A stretch of DNA of 64,000 nucleotides from an uncultured Eubacteriales bacterium (GTDB taxonomy: Bacteria > Bacillota > Clostridia > Oscillospirales > Acutalibacteraceae): NCBI GenBank assembly GCA_934445035.1, contig CAKSDI010000001.1, forward strand, positions 1 through 64,000, read 5' to 3'. Below the pieces are notes generated by a model, which was not told the DNA's origin, ran no database searches, and saw nothing but the letters and a program-made list of their open reading frames with translations. This document shows positions 32,611 to 41,673 of the stretch, piece after piece (positions within the stretch are counted from its first letter, which is position 1; each line of letters begins with the position of its first letter). Position numbers and translations under genes: made by a program.

Positions 32611-33285
32611 ATGAAACTGCTTATTGCGGAAGACGATCTCGATTTAGCCGAGGTTTTAAAAGCTTTTTTTGAAAAAAATCAGTTTACCGCCGACACCGTG
32701 CACGACGGATTTTCGGCTTATGAATACGCTTGCACCGGAGCATATGACGCGATAATTTTAGATGTGATGATGCCTAAAATGAACGGTATCGAAGTGCTTA
32801 AAAAATTAAGGGAAGAAAAATTGAGCACCCCTATAATGATGCTTACCGCAAAAGGCGAAAAAAGCGACAGGATATTAGGCTTTGATTCGGGAGCCGACGA
32901 TTATCTTCCTAAACCCTTTGAGCCTGACGAGCTTATAAGCAGAGTAAGGGCACTGCTCCGAAGAACGGCTGACTATAAACCAAATATTTTAAGCTTTTCC
33001 GATATATCTCTTGATCCCTCAACAAGCGCTTTGACCTGCAATAAAAACACAGTAAAGTTAAGCGCCAAAGAATACGGGGTTATGGAATTATTTATGAGAT
33101 CGCCTAAGATAGTTATTTCGGCGGATAAGATAATGGAAAGAGTCTGGGGCTGGGACAGCGAGTCGGAAATAAATGTGGTTTGGGTGCATATATCGAATTT
33201 AAGAAAAAAGCTTTTTTCGATAGGCTCTAAAGTAAACATTAATGTCAACCGCGGACTCGGATATGTTTTGGAGGAAGAAAAGTGA
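32611..33285 (+). CDS. OmpR-family response regulator
   Basis: A 224-residue regulator. The receiver domain has the acidic pair EDD (7-9), phospho-acceptor Asp near 51 (IILDVMMPKMNG), and Lys in LPKPF. The C-terminal winged helix starts LSAKEYGVMELFM and has the INVVWVHISNLRKKL recognition helix. The start at 32611 is chosen (GGGTGATC upstream); the open frame runs further back. It overlaps the kinase gene by 4 bp. It probably binds the 11-bp repeats at 31097-31152 to control the lipoprotein and VTC operon. Confidence 0.9.
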   Translation: MKLLIAEDDLDLAEVLKAFFEKNQFTADTVHDGFSAYEYACTGAYDAIILDVMMPKMNGIEVLKKLREEKLSTPIMMLTAKGEKSDRILGFDSGADDYLPKPFEPDELISRVRALLRRTADYKPNILSFSDISLDPSTSALTCNKNTVKLSAKEYGVMELFMRSPKIVISADKIMERVWGWDSESEINVVWVHISNLRKKLFSIGSKVNINVNRGLGYVLEEEK

Positions 33286-34511
33286 TAAAGAAGCTTAAAA
33301 AGCGATTTATTCTGATAGCAATGCTTGCGGTAACGGGAGTTATGCTTGTTTTGTGCATTACTCTTAATATTTTAAATTTTGTATCGGTAAATTCTCAGCT
33401 CAACCGCACGCTTGATTCTATTTCTTCAAACAGCGGCTCTTTTCCCCCGCCCGCTTTAGGCGATAAAAAGCCCGATCAGAAACCCGACGACAAGCAGGAC
33501 CGCGAAAAGCCTTTTATGACGAGATACTTTGTTTTAAATTACGACTTAAACGGTAATCTATCTTCATCAAATCTCGATAATATCGCGGCGGTAACGGAAA
33601 GCGAAACGGGTGAATACTTAAGCACTGCTTTAAAGCACGGCGAGGGTAGCGGATTTAAAAACGGATATAAGTTCAAGGTAACAAAAATCGGCAGCGGATA
33701 TATGGCTGTGTTTTTAGACGCGCAAATGGAAATAAGCTCGCTTATTAAAGTTATGATAATTTCATTTTCCACAATGCTTATCTGCATAATTTTAATTTTC
33801 ATAATTGTTGTGCTGTGCTCAAGGCGTGCGATCGATCCTGTAGTAAAAGGTTACGAAAAGCAAAAACAGTTTATAACAGACGCGGGTCACGAGCTAAAAA
33901 CCCCTATTACAGTTATAGCAACAAGTCTAAAAGTCCTCGAAATGGAAACGGGAAAAAACAAATGGATAGATAAGGCTTCTTCGCAAAACGAAAAGCTAAA
34001 GGAGCTTGTAAACTCGCTTGTAACGCTTTCAAGACTTGACGAAGAGCAATCCCCCCTTAAAATGAAAGATTTTCAGATCTCAGACGCAATAAGCGAAACC
34101 GTAAAGTCTTTTGAAGATTTTTCATCGGTTAAAGGTCACTCTTTAAGCTATGATATCGAGCCCGAATTAAAATATTTCGGCGACGAATACGCGATAAGAC
34201 AATTATGCTCCATTCTTATAGATAACGCCGTGAAATATGCGGCAGAAAATTCTTCTATCGAAATATCGCTTAAAAGAATAAAAAAGAAAACGATTTTAAC
34301 TGTTACTAACAAATGCGAAGAAAAGCTTGATATAAAATCTCTCGATCTGCTTTTTGACAGATTTTACAGAGCCGATAAATCGAGGAGCCGCGAAACGGGC
34401 GGATTCGGAATAGGGCTTTCAATAGCTAAAAGCATTACGGAAAGCCACAAGGGAAAAATATATGCAAAAAGCCCTGACGGATATTCGGTAAGTTTTACGG
34501 CAGAGCTTTAA
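33282..34511 (+). CDS. Sensor histidine kinase
   Basis: A 409-residue membrane kinase. Helices at about 10-32 and 155-180 enclose an extracellular region with a Pro/Lys/Asp-rich linker (KKPDQKPDDKQDREKP). The H-box is DAGHELKTPITVI, the N-box LIDNAVKYA, and G-boxes GGFGIGLSIAK. GTG start with GGAGG, overlapping the response-regulator stop. It is the partner of the upstream regulator; the external signal is unknown, perhaps an envelope cue since the target genes are envelope functions. Confidence 0.9.
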   Translation: MIKKLKKRFILIAMLAVTGVMLVLCITLNILNFVSVNSQLNRTLDSISSNSGSFPPPALGDKKPDQKPDDKQDREKPFMTRYFVLNYDLNGNLSSSNLDNIAAVTESETGEYLSTALKHGEGSGFKNGYKFKVTKIGSGYMAVFLDAQMEISSLIKVMIISFSTMLICIILIFIIVVLCSRRAIDPVVKGYEKQKQFITDAGHELKTPITVIATSLKVLEMETGKNKWIDKASSQNEKLKELVNSLVTLSRLDEEQSPLKMKDFQISDAISETVKSFEDFSSVKGHSLSYDIEPELKYFGDEYAIRQLCSILIDNAVKYAAENSSIEISLKRIKKKTILTVTNKCEEKLDIKSLDLLFDRFYRADKSRSRETGGFGIGLSIAKSITESHKGKIYAKSPDGYSVSFTAEL

Positions 34512-34512
34512 A

Positions 34513-34550
34513 AAAATAACCGCGGAATATAAAATTCCGCGGTTATTTTT
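34513..34550. terminator. Bidirectional terminator
   Basis: AAAAATAACCGCGGAAT pairs with ATTCCGCGGTTATTTTT. It lies between the convergent kinase and argG genes. Confidence 0.85.
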
Positions 34551-34597
34551 ATGATATTTTTTATGTTAGATTTTATGTTTAAATTCGTTAAAAACGC

Positions 34598-35827
34598 TTA
34601 TTTTAAGCCGTTTTTAGCTTTCATTTGAGCGTAAACCTTTGTAGAAAGTCCGTAAAGATTTATAAAGCCCGTAGCGTCAGCCTGATTATAAACATCATCT
34701 TCCTCGAAGGTTGCGATCTCGGGATCATAAAGCGAATAAGGTGAAGTAACGCCTGCATTAATCATATTGCCTTTATAAAGCTTTAAGGTAACATCGCCGG
34801 TAACTGTTTTTTGAGTGGTTTTAACAAAGCTCAAAATCGCCTCAGTTAAAGGAGTAAACCACTGCGCATTATAAACGATCTCCGCAAGCTTCTGGGCAAC
34901 GAGGGCTTTATAATGTGAGGTTTCCTTATCAAGGCAGAGAGTTTCAAGCACATTATGCGCCTTATAAAGAATTGCACCTCCCGGAGTTTCATAAACTCCT
35001 CTGCATTTCATTCCCACAAGCCTGTTTTCCACGATATCAAGAAGACCTATACCGTTTTCTCCGCCTAATTTATTAAGAGTTGTAACAAGCTCTGTCGCAT
35101 TCATTTCCTTATCGTTTACTGCGGTCGGAATGCCTTTTTCAAAGTGAATCTTAACATAAGTGGGAGTATCGGGTGCCTTTTCGGGTGAAACGCCCATTTC
35201 AAGAAATCCGTCTTTATTATACAAAGGCTCATTAGCAGGATCTTCAAGGTCAAGTCCCTCGTGAGATAAATGCCAGATGTTTTTATCCTTAGAATAATTG
35301 GTCTCCCTGTTTATTTTAAGCGGAACATTGTGCGCCTCGGCATACTCTATCTCTTCTTCCCTCGATTTAATGCTCCATTCTCTCCAGGGTGCAATAATAG
35401 TCATATCAGGAGCAAGAGCTTTTATAGCCATTTCAAATCTTACCTGATCGTTGCCTTTTCCGGTGCAGCCGTGGCAGATAGCGTCTGCTCCCTCTTTTAT
35501 GGCTATTTCAACAAGCTTTTTAGCAATAGGAGGTCTTGCAAAAGCAGTGCCTAACATATAGTCCTCATAAAGTGCGCCTGCCTGAACGCAGGGGAAAACA
35601 TAGTCTGTTAAAAATTCCTCGGTGAGATCCTCAACATAAAGCTTTGAAGCGCCTGTTTTAATAGCTTTTTCTTCTAAGCCCTCAAGCTCGTCCTGCTGGC
35701 CGACATTGCCTGAAACCGCAATGATCTCGGGATTATTATAATTTTCTTTAAGCCAGGGAATTATTATTGAAGTGTCAAGCCCTCCAGAATATGCAAGAAC
35801 AACCTTTTTTATATCTTTTTTATTCAT
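34598..35827 (-). CDS. argG: Argininosuccinate synthase
   Basis: A 409-residue enzyme that joins citrulline and aspartate with ATP in arginine synthesis. The PP-loop [13 protein letters not shown] is at residues ~10-22; [26 protein letters not shown] and the C-terminal helix for tetramerisation are present. The start at 35827 is chosen because GGAGGT lies 7 nt upstream; a frame extends to 35857. argH is not adjacent. Two ARG-box-like sites lie in the promoter region, so arginine repression via ArgR/AhrC is likely. Confidence 0.95.
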   Translation of the reverse strand: MNKKDIKKVVLAYSGGLDTSIIIPWLKENYNNPEIIAVSGNVGQQDELEGLEEKAIKTGASKLYVEDLTEEFLTDYVFPCVQAGALYEDYMLGTAFARPPIAKKLVEIAIKEGADAICHGCTGKGNDQVRFEMAIKALAPDMTIIAPWREWSIKSREEEIEYAEAHNVPLKINRETNYSKDKNIWHLSHEGLDLEDPANEPLYNKDGFLEMGVSPEKAPDTPTYVKIHFEKGIPTAVNDKEMNATELVTTLNKLGGENGIGLLDIVENRLVGMKCRGVYETPGGAILYKAHNVLETLCLDKETSHYKALVAQKLAEIVYNAQWFTPLTEAILSFVKTTQKTVTGDVTLKLYKGNMINAGVTSPYSLYDPEIATFEEDDVYNQADATGFINLYGLSTKVYAQMKAKNGLK

Positions 35828-35841
35828 AAAAATACCTCCAA

Positions 35842-35898
35842 AATGAATAATATGCAATCAACGATTAATATAATAGCATATAATTCATAAATATGCAA
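35842..35898 (-). promoter_or_regulatory. argG promoter with two ARG-box-like sites
   Basis: On the minus strand TTGCAT, 17 nt, TATTAT form the promoter (35870-35898). TTGCATATTTATGAATT overlaps its -35 and spacer, and TTGCATATTATTCATT lies just upstream of the ribosome site (35842-35857). Both resemble ARG boxes with TGCAT/ATTCA half-sites, placing ArgR over initiation and early elongation. Confidence 0.65.
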
Positions 35899-35916
35899 GT
35901 ATTTTTTGAAAATTTT

Positions 35917-36831
35917 TTAAAAAAGACTTTCTTTTGCGTGAATAAGATCGACGATCATAGAATGGAAAGGCGTTTCGATACCGTATTTCCTGCCTAATTT
36001 TACCACAGCGCCGTTGATAAAATCGATTTCTGTTTTTCTTTTATTTTCCATATCCTGGCACATTGAAGCCTTTCCGGTGCCTAGCATTCGCGCGGTTTCA
36101 ATAACCTCTTTATAAACTTTATCTTTATCAAATTCCTCGCCGTCTGCTTTAGCTACCGATACCGCCTCGTCAATAAGCTTTTTTGCGGCAGAAGAAGCGC
36201 CTGCCGAGTCGGCAATTATCGAAATATGGGCGTCAAGCAACGCAGTGACCGAATTTATAGTCATATTAATAAAAAGCTTTTGCCAGAGAAGTTTTTTCAC
36301 ATCGCTGCAAGCCTCTGCTTCTATTCCGCTTTCATTAAACATATCCGATATCTTTTGCGCCGCATCGCTGTTTCCCGCAGGAGAGCCGATATGTGTGATA
36401 CCCGCGCCCGAATGATATATTTCACCGAAAGATAATGTTACGCAGTTATGCTTTGTTGTGCCGAGCAAAATTCTGCTTTTATCCGCAAATTCTTCCATAA
36501 TTTCAAAGTTGCCGAGCCCGTTTTGAAGAGATAAAAGAAGAGTATCTTCTTTGATAAGATCTGCGTTCGACTCTAAAGCCGCTTTTGTGGCGGTATCCTT
36601 AACAAATACTATTATAAGATCAAGCTTTTCATCAAACTTACCGCTGAAATATGCGCTCACGCGATAGGTCTTTTTTTCTTGGCTTTCTTTAGAGGTCATA
36701 ATAATTCCGTGTTCATTTATTGCGCTTACGGCTTTTTCACTTACATCAAGCAGTTTTACATCGTTTTTCCCGCTTAACATACTTGCATACAGGCAGCCCA
36801 TAGCGCCCGCTCCGATAATTCCGATTTTCAT
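35917..36831 (-). CDS. panE: 2-dehydropantoate 2-reductase family protein
   Basis: A 304-residue NADPH-dependent reductase of the ketopantoate reductase family. The Rossmann motif GIIGAGAMGCLYASML is at the N-terminus; SLQNGLGN, GAGITHIGSP, KLLWQKLFINMTINSVTALL with the catalytic-type Lys, and SMCQDMENKRKTEIDFINGAV close the fold. The start at 36831 is chosen because an AAGG site precedes it and the longer frame would run into the rny terminator. The pantothenate link fits the coaX/ECF pair at 48-50 kb, though paralogues in this family reduce other 2-keto acids. Confidence 0.82.
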   Translation of the reverse strand: MKIGIIGAGAMGCLYASMLSGKNDVKLLDVSEKAVSAINEHGIIMTSKESQEKKTYRVSAYFSGKFDEKLDLIIVFVKDTATKAALESNADLIKEDTLLLSLQNGLGNFEIMEEFADKSRILLGTTKHNCVTLSFGEIYHSGAGITHIGSPAGNSDAAQKISDMFNESGIEAEACSDVKKLLWQKLFINMTINSVTALLDAHISIIADSAGASSAAKKLIDEAVSVAKADGEEFDKDKVYKEVIETARMLGTGKASMCQDMENKRKTEIDFINGAVVKLGRKYGIETPFHSMIVDLIHAKESLF

Positions 36832-36850
36832 ATACCTTATCTCTTTTCCA

Positions 36851-36895
36851 TAAAAAAATAAAGGATGCCTAAGGGACTTCCCCTCAGACATCCTT
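36851..36895 (-). terminator. Terminator of rny
   Basis: A long stem (AAGGATG...CATCCTT with internal AGGG/CCCT) is followed on the minus strand by TTATTTTTTT. It lies between rny and the panE start. Confidence 0.82.
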
Positions 36896-36952
36896 GCCTT
36901 TACGATTAGATATTATACATTCGCCTAACTAAAATGTCAAGCAAAAGTATAT

Positions 36953-38506
36953 TTATTTTGCATAATCCACAGCGCGGTTTTCTCTGATAAGATTTATCTT
37001 TATCTGACCCGGATATTCAAGCTCATTTTCAATCTTTTCGGCAATTTCGTGAGCAATAATTACCATCTGATCGTCGCTTACAACATCAGGTTTAACGATT
37101 ATTCTTATCTCTCTTCCTGCCTGAATAGCGAAAGAATCTTCTACGCCGCTGAAAGAATTGGCGATTTCTTCAAGCTTTTCAAGGCGCTTGATATAATTTT
37201 CGATATTTTCTCTTCTGGCACCGGGGCGAGCCGCCGAAATAGCGTCCGCCGCCTGAACGATACAGGCAATCACGGTTTTAGCTTCCACATCGCCGTGGTG
37301 AGCGTGAATAGCGTGGATAACCTCTTCGCTCTCGCGATACTTCTTAGCCGCTTCAACGCCGAGCTGAATATGAGAGCCTTCCTGCTCGTGGTCGATTGCC
37401 TTTCCGATATCGTGGAGAAGACCTGCTCTTTTAGCCAAAGTTACATCCGCTCCGAGTTCCGCAGCCAAAAGTCCTGAAAGGTGGCAAACCTCCAAAGAAT
37501 GATTTAAAACATTCTGACCGTAGCTTGTGCGGAAATGAAGGCGGCCTAAAAGCTTGATAAGCTCGGGGTGAAGATTCTGTACCCCTGCCTCTATCATAGC
37601 GCGCTCGCCCTCTTGCTTTATAATAGCGTCAACCTCGGCGGTTGCCTTAGCAACTGTTTCTTCAATTCTCGCCGGATGAATTCTTCCGTCAACAATAAGC
37701 TTTTCAAGAGTTCTTCTTGCTATTTCTCTGCGGATAGGCTCAAAGCTTGAAACAGTGATAGCCTCGGGAGTATCGTCAATTATAAGATCGACGCCTGTGG
37801 CATTCTCTATAGCTCTTATGTTTCTGCCCTCTCTGCCTATAATTCTGCCTTTCATTTCATCATTCGGAAGAGCGACGACCGAAACCGTCATTTCCGAAGA
37901 ATGATCCGCAGCGCAGCGCTGAATTGCTCTGCCTATTATCTCTCTTGCTATGGAATCGCATTCATCCTTAGTTTTCTGCTCATAATCCATGATCTTAACG
38001 GCTTTTTCGTGAGAAAGCTCGCCGTCAAGCGCGGTCAAAAGCTCGGATTTAGCCTGCTCCTTAGAGAAACCTGAAATTTTTTCGAGCATATCGAGCTGAC
38101 TTCTTTTTATCTGCTCGCATTCCGCCATTCTATCGTCAATTTCCTTAGAACGCGCGGCAAGCTTTTCTTCCTTAAGCTCGATGTTATCTGTTTTTCTGTC
38201 AAGGTTCTCTTCTTTTTGCTGGAGCCTGTGCTCCTGGCGCTGAATTTCACTTCTGCGCTCTCTTAATTCTTTTTCGGTGTCCTGCCTTAACTGGTGGACT
38301 TCTTCTTTTGCTTCGATAAGAGTTTCTTTTTTCTTGGTTTCAGCCACGCGCATAGCTTCGTTTAAAATGCGCTTTGCCTCATCCTCCGCGGAGCCGATGG
38401 TTTTTTCTGCAGACTTTCTGCGATGCGCAGAGCCGAGAAAAAATCCTATAACCGCAAGGACAACCGAGGCGACTGCAAAAATAATAATTTGAGTCAAAGT
38501 GTCCAT
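36953..38506 (-). CDS. rny: Ribonuclease Y
   Basis: A 517-residue membrane-bound endoribonuclease that starts mRNA decay. One N-terminal membrane helix (~5-24), a long charged coiled coil (30-190), a KH domain ([21 protein letters not shown]), an HD domain ([10 protein letters not shown]) with the metal-binding His/Asp, and the conserved C-terminal domain ([12 protein letters not shown]). Full length. GGAGG precedes the ATG after a ~150-nt leader. Confidence 0.96.
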   Translation of the reverse strand: MDTLTQIIIFAVASVVLAVIGFFLGSAHRRKSAEKTIGSAEDEAKRILNEAMRVAETKKKETLIEAKEEVHQLRQDTEKELRERRSEIQRQEHRLQQKEENLDRKTDNIELKEEKLAARSKEIDDRMAECEQIKRSQLDMLEKISGFSKEQAKSELLTALDGELSHEKAVKIMDYEQKTKDECDSIAREIIGRAIQRCAADHSSEMTVSVVALPNDEMKGRIIGREGRNIRAIENATGVDLIIDDTPEAITVSSFEPIRREIARRTLEKLIVDGRIHPARIEETVAKATAEVDAIIKQEGERAMIEAGVQNLHPELIKLLGRLHFRTSYGQNVLNHSLEVCHLSGLLAAELGADVTLAKRAGLLHDIGKAIDHEQEGSHIQLGVEAAKKYRESEEVIHAIHAHHGDVEAKTVIACIVQAADAISAARPGARRENIENYIKRLEKLEEIANSFSGVEDSFAIQAGREIRIIVKPDVVSDDQMVIIAHEIAEKIENELEYPGQIKINLIRENRAVDYAK

Positions 38507-38664
38507 TAAATTTTTTTACCTCCAATATTAAAAAACGGTATTTTGCCGGCTATTCAGAAAAATATCGGACCGGTCGGGAACCGTATCTCAAACCCGGGAT
38601 ACATTTAACACTGTGAATTGTCCGACGCCACCGCACAACTCACACATTATAATTTATCTATATA
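38507..38664 (-). other. Leader region of rny
   Basis: About 150 nt lie between the predicted start of transcription and the rny ATG. It includes a hairpin GTATC/GATAC around CCCGGG and GC-rich ACCGGTC blocks. I recognise no riboswitch class; autoregulation through RNA structure is possible. Confidence 0.4.
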
Positions 38665-38693
38665 ATTTTATCATTTTTGGTATTACCTGTCAA
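38665..38693 (-). promoter_or_regulatory. SigA-type promoter of rny
   Basis: Minus strand TTGACA, 17-nt spacer, TAAAAT. The -35 box overlaps the stop codon of the upstream FkbM gene (ACTTGACA), so the rny promoter is set into the end of that gene. Confidence 0.75.
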
Positions 38694-39721
38694 GTATTTA
38701 CAAAATAATAGACGGTATCCCATGCGGGCACGCTTTTAAAGTGCCTCATATATATTTTATAGTCTTCTCTTATTTCGATTATTCTTTCGGGAAGTGTAAA
38801 AAGATCCTCGCTTCTGTGATAGCAGGATACAGCCAATTTAGGGCGGTTTGCTTTTATAGTGTTTACAGCGCCGTTTATCATTTTAAGCTCTGCGCCCTCT
38901 ATATCGGCTTTGATAAATGTCGCCTCGGGGCAAATATCGTCAACGCTTACGCATTTAACCCTTTTTTCACCTTTCCCTGCACTCGAACCCCTTGAATTAC
39001 TGATATCAAATTCGGTTTCTCCCGTAAAATCAAGAACGCAGGCGTTTATAGTTTCTATATTTTTAATACTCTCGCTGAAAGTTTTCAGCTTATTAAAGCT
39101 TTTAGGATCAGGCTCTACCGCCGTTATTTTTTTATAATTTTCTTTTAGTTCCAAAAACTCTTTAACCGTATCTCCCCTATATGCGCCGAGATCAAGATAA
39201 ACTTCATTATTGCTCAAATTTAAAAATTCATCATACGGCGATTTTTTCTCCGCTTCGCAGGAAAAAAGATAGTTTAAATCGCCTGAAAGTTTAAATTTAA
39301 CCATATTTTCAAAGGTTTTTTTAGAAAGTTCGTCAGCAAGCCTGTTATATACTTTTTTAAGGCGGTCGTAATTTTTATTTACAAAATCCGAATCAAATAT
39401 ATTATTTCCGTAAACAGGCACATCGGGAGCTAAAAGCTCGTGCCTTGACATAATATTTTTAATATTTTCTATAACGTCTTCCCTCTCCGTACCGAAGCAC
39501 AGAAGGATTATGAAATCTTCATATTTTTTCTCAAAATATGAAAGGCTTTCAATATGGTATCCGCGGAAATACTTATCTCTGACGAAACCGTCGGAAGCGA
39601 AAACGCCCGCGGGAGTTATATTATAGGAATTTAAAACATTTAAAATTTTATCGGCGCCGTTACCCATACCGTAAAGTATTATCGGTTTATCCGGATTTTT
39701 AAGTTTTTGCCAGATATCTAT
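38690..39721 (-). CDS. FkbM-family methyltransferase, probable non-AUG start
   Basis: A FkbM-type SAM-dependent methyltransferase. The C-terminal two thirds carry YLDLGAYRGDTV (SAM motif I), ITAVEPDPKSF, and FIKADIEGAELKMINGA. The first ATG (39667) begins at GNGADKIL, but in-frame codons upstream give WQKLKNPDKPIILYGM, the usual start of this protein type, reaching GAGGTG with only ATA (39721) or ATC as start. I favour ATA at 39721, giving ~343 residues; a lost ATG or short form remains possible. Substrates are probably sugars or other small hydroxyl compounds. Confidence 0.75.
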   Translation of the reverse strand: MDIWQKLKNPDKPIILYGMGNGADKILNVLNSYNITPAGVFASDGFVRDKYFRGYHIESLSYFEKKYEDFIILLCFGTEREDVIENIKNIMSRHELLAPDVPVYGNNIFDSDFVNKNYDRLKKVYNRLADELSKKTFENMVKFKLSGDLNYLFSCEAEKKSPYDEFLNLSNNEVYLDLGAYRGDTVKEFLELKENYKKITAVEPDPKSFNKLKTFSESIKNIETINACVLDFTGETEFDISNSRGSSAGKGEKRVKCVSVDDICPEATFIKADIEGAELKMINGAVNTIKANRPKLAVSCYHRSEDLFTLPERIIEIREDYKIYMRHFKSVPAWDTVYYFVNT

Positions 39722-39760
39722 GATATATCACCTCGATTTTTAAATTATATCATATTTTAA

Positions 39761-39789
39761 TAGACAAATCTATTTTTATCTGCTATTAT
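39761..39789 (+). promoter_or_regulatory. Promoter of rhaB
   Basis: TAGACA and TATTAT with a 17-nt spacer, about 30 nt before the ATG; GGAGG is the ribosome site. Confidence 0.6.
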
Positions 39790-39820
39790 TAATATATATT
39801 TTTAATTTCGGAGGACTTTT

Positions 39821-41287
39821 ATGAAAAAAGTATTATCCTTTGATTTCGGCGCGTCAAGCGGAAGAGCGATGTTAGCCGAGCTTAAAAACGGAAAAATAGA
39901 AATGACGGAAATTCACCGCTTTTCAAACGATCCCGTGAATATAAACGGCAGAATGTACTGGGATATTTTAAGACTCTTTTTTGAAATAAAAACAGGTATT
40001 ACTAAGGCTGTAAATTCCGGAGGCTTTGACGCAATAGGTATCGATACCTGGGGAGTAGACTTCGGGCTGATAAATAAAAGAGGCGAGCTGATAACAAACC
40101 CTGTTCATTACCGCGACCAGAGAACAAGAAGTATTCCAGAAAAGGTTTTTGAAAAGTACATCTCGAAAGACGAGCTTTACGGAAGAACGGGAATGCAGTT
40201 TATGCATTTTAATACTCTTTATCAGCTGATGTATCTTAAATTAAACGAGCCCGAGCTTTTAGAGCAAACCGATAAATTCCTTATGATCCCGGATCTTTTC
40301 GCTTATTTCTTAACAGGCGAAATGAAAGAGGAGTCTACCATAGCCTCCACTTCAAATCTTTTAGATCCGAATACAAAGGACTGGGATTTTGAGCTTATAG
40401 AAAAATTAGGGCTTGATAAAAATATCTTTGCACCGATAGTTAATCCCGGAAGCGTTTACGGATATTTAAAAGACGATATCTGCGAAGAATTAGGCTGCAA
40501 AAAAGTCCCTGTTATAGCGGTGGCAAGCCACGATACGGCTTCGGCAGTTGCAGCAACTCCCACGAAATACGATGATTTTATTTATATCAGCTGCGGCACC
40601 TGGAGCCTTTTCGGAACGGAAATGAAAACTCCCCTCCTCAGCTTATCCGCACAGAACGCAAACTTTACAAATGAGGGCGGATTTGACGGAACTATCCGAT
40701 TCCTTAAAAATATTATGGGACTCTGGCTTATTCAGGAATCTCGCAGGCAGTGGAAAAGAGAGGGCGACGATGTCGGATTTGATACTCTCGAAAAAGAAGC
40801 GCTTGCAAGCGAGCCTTTTAAGTGCTTTATAAATGTTGATGATCCGATGTTTGAAACAGCGGGAAATCTGCCGAAAAGAGTATGCGAGTTCTGCGAAAAA
40901 ACAGGTCAGTATGTTCCTCAAAACCGCGGAGAGATCATGCGCTGCATTTATCAGAGCCTTGCTATGAAATATAAGCATACTTTTGAGTTTTTAAAAAGCA
41001 TTACCGGCAAAGATTATAAAACTATCAATATCCTCGGCGGAGGAATTAAGGATACTCTGCTTTGCCGCCTCACGGCAAACGCCACGGGAGCAACCGTTTT
41101 AGCCGGACCCACCGAGGCCACTGTTATGGGCAATATAGCCGTTACATATAGTGCTTTAGGCGAATTATCCGATCTTAAAGATATAAGAAATGCGGTATAT
41201 AATTCCACAGATATTAAAACCTACTCTCCCGAAAGCACCGATATCTGGAATAAGCATTACGAAGATTATAAGAAATTGGTACGATAA
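39821..41287 (+). CDS. rhaB: Rhamnulokinase
   Basis: A 488-residue FGGY-family kinase phosphorylating L-rhamnulose. FDFGASSGRAMLAEL is the N-terminal phosphate loop, IGIDTWGVDFGLI and VHYRDQRT are typical of RhaB, and ISCGTWSLFG plus NILGGGIKDTLLCRL the C-terminal nucleotide part. It stands alone with its own promoter and terminator; rhaA, rhaD and a transporter are not in the window. Confidence 0.92.
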   Translation: MKKVLSFDFGASSGRAMLAELKNGKIEMTEIHRFSNDPVNINGRMYWDILRLFFEIKTGITKAVNSGGFDAIGIDTWGVDFGLINKRGELITNPVHYRDQRTRSIPEKVFEKYISKDELYGRTGMQFMHFNTLYQLMYLKLNEPELLEQTDKFLMIPDLFAYFLTGEMKEESTIASTSNLLDPNTKDWDFELIEKLGLDKNIFAPIVNPGSVYGYLKDDICEELGCKKVPVIAVASHDTASAVAATPTKYDDFIYISCGTWSLFGTEMKTPLLSLSAQNANFTNEGGFDGTIRFLKNIMGLWLIQESRRQWKREGDDVGFDTLEKEALASEPFKCFINVDDPMFETAGNLPKRVCEFCEKTGQYVPQNRGEIMRCIYQSLAMKYKHTFEFLKSITGKDYKTINILGGGIKDTLLCRLTANATGATVLAGPTEATVMGNIAVTYSALGELSDLKDIRNAVYNSTDIKTYSPESTDIWNKHYEDYKKLVR

Positions 41288-41300
41288 TTTTTAAAAAGCT

Positions 41301-41334
41301 TCTGCCCTGAATAATCAGGGCAGAATGATTTTTT
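41301..41334 (+). terminator. Terminator of rhaB
   Basis: TCTGCCCTGA and TCAGGGCAGA form a 10-bp stem; ATGATTTTTT follows. Confidence 0.8.
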
Positions 41335-41353
41335 AAAAAATTAAAAAATTTTG

Positions 41354-41382
41354 TTGACATTGATAATACTATTTGATATAAT
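41354..41382 (+). promoter_or_regulatory. Consensus promoter of tRNA-Leu
   Basis: TTGACA, exactly 17 nt, TATAAT; the tRNA starts 35 nt downstream. Confidence 0.85.
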
Positions 41383-41416
41383 AGTCAAGCACGATATTTG
41401 AAGTGCATAAATATTT

Positions 41417-41500
41417 GCGAGTGTGCTGGAATAGGCAGACAGGCACGTTTGAGGGGCGTGTGTCTTCGACGTATGGGTTCAAGTCCCATCACTCGCACCA
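41417..41500 (+). tRNA. tRNA-Leu(GAG)
   Basis: An 84-nt class II tRNA with encoded CCA. The acceptor GCGAGTG pairs with CACTCGC; the anticodon loop TTGAGGG gives GAG; a variable arm follows; and the T arm is ATGGG TTCAAGT CCCAT. It reads CUC and CUU leucine codons. Confidence 0.93.
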
Positions 41501-41504
41501 TATC

Positions 41505-41546
41505 GAGTGTTCATAACGGATTTAAGTTATGAACACTCAATTTTTT
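41505..41546. terminator. Terminator of tRNA-Leu
   Basis: GAGTGTTCATAAC pairs with GTTATGAACACTC and AATTTTTTATC follows. Beyond it, up to 41673, I see no gene; GCAGGCGGATCGCCTGC (near 41574) is a weaker hairpin. Confidence 0.82.
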
Positions 41547-41673
41547 ATCTTTGTACTGATTTATAAAAAAGGAGCAGGCGGATCGCCTGCTCCCTTTTTG
41601 CTATACCTGTGAGATATTCGACTTAATATCATTCTCGCTTATCGGCTGTGTTTTTCATAACTAACTTAAAAAT

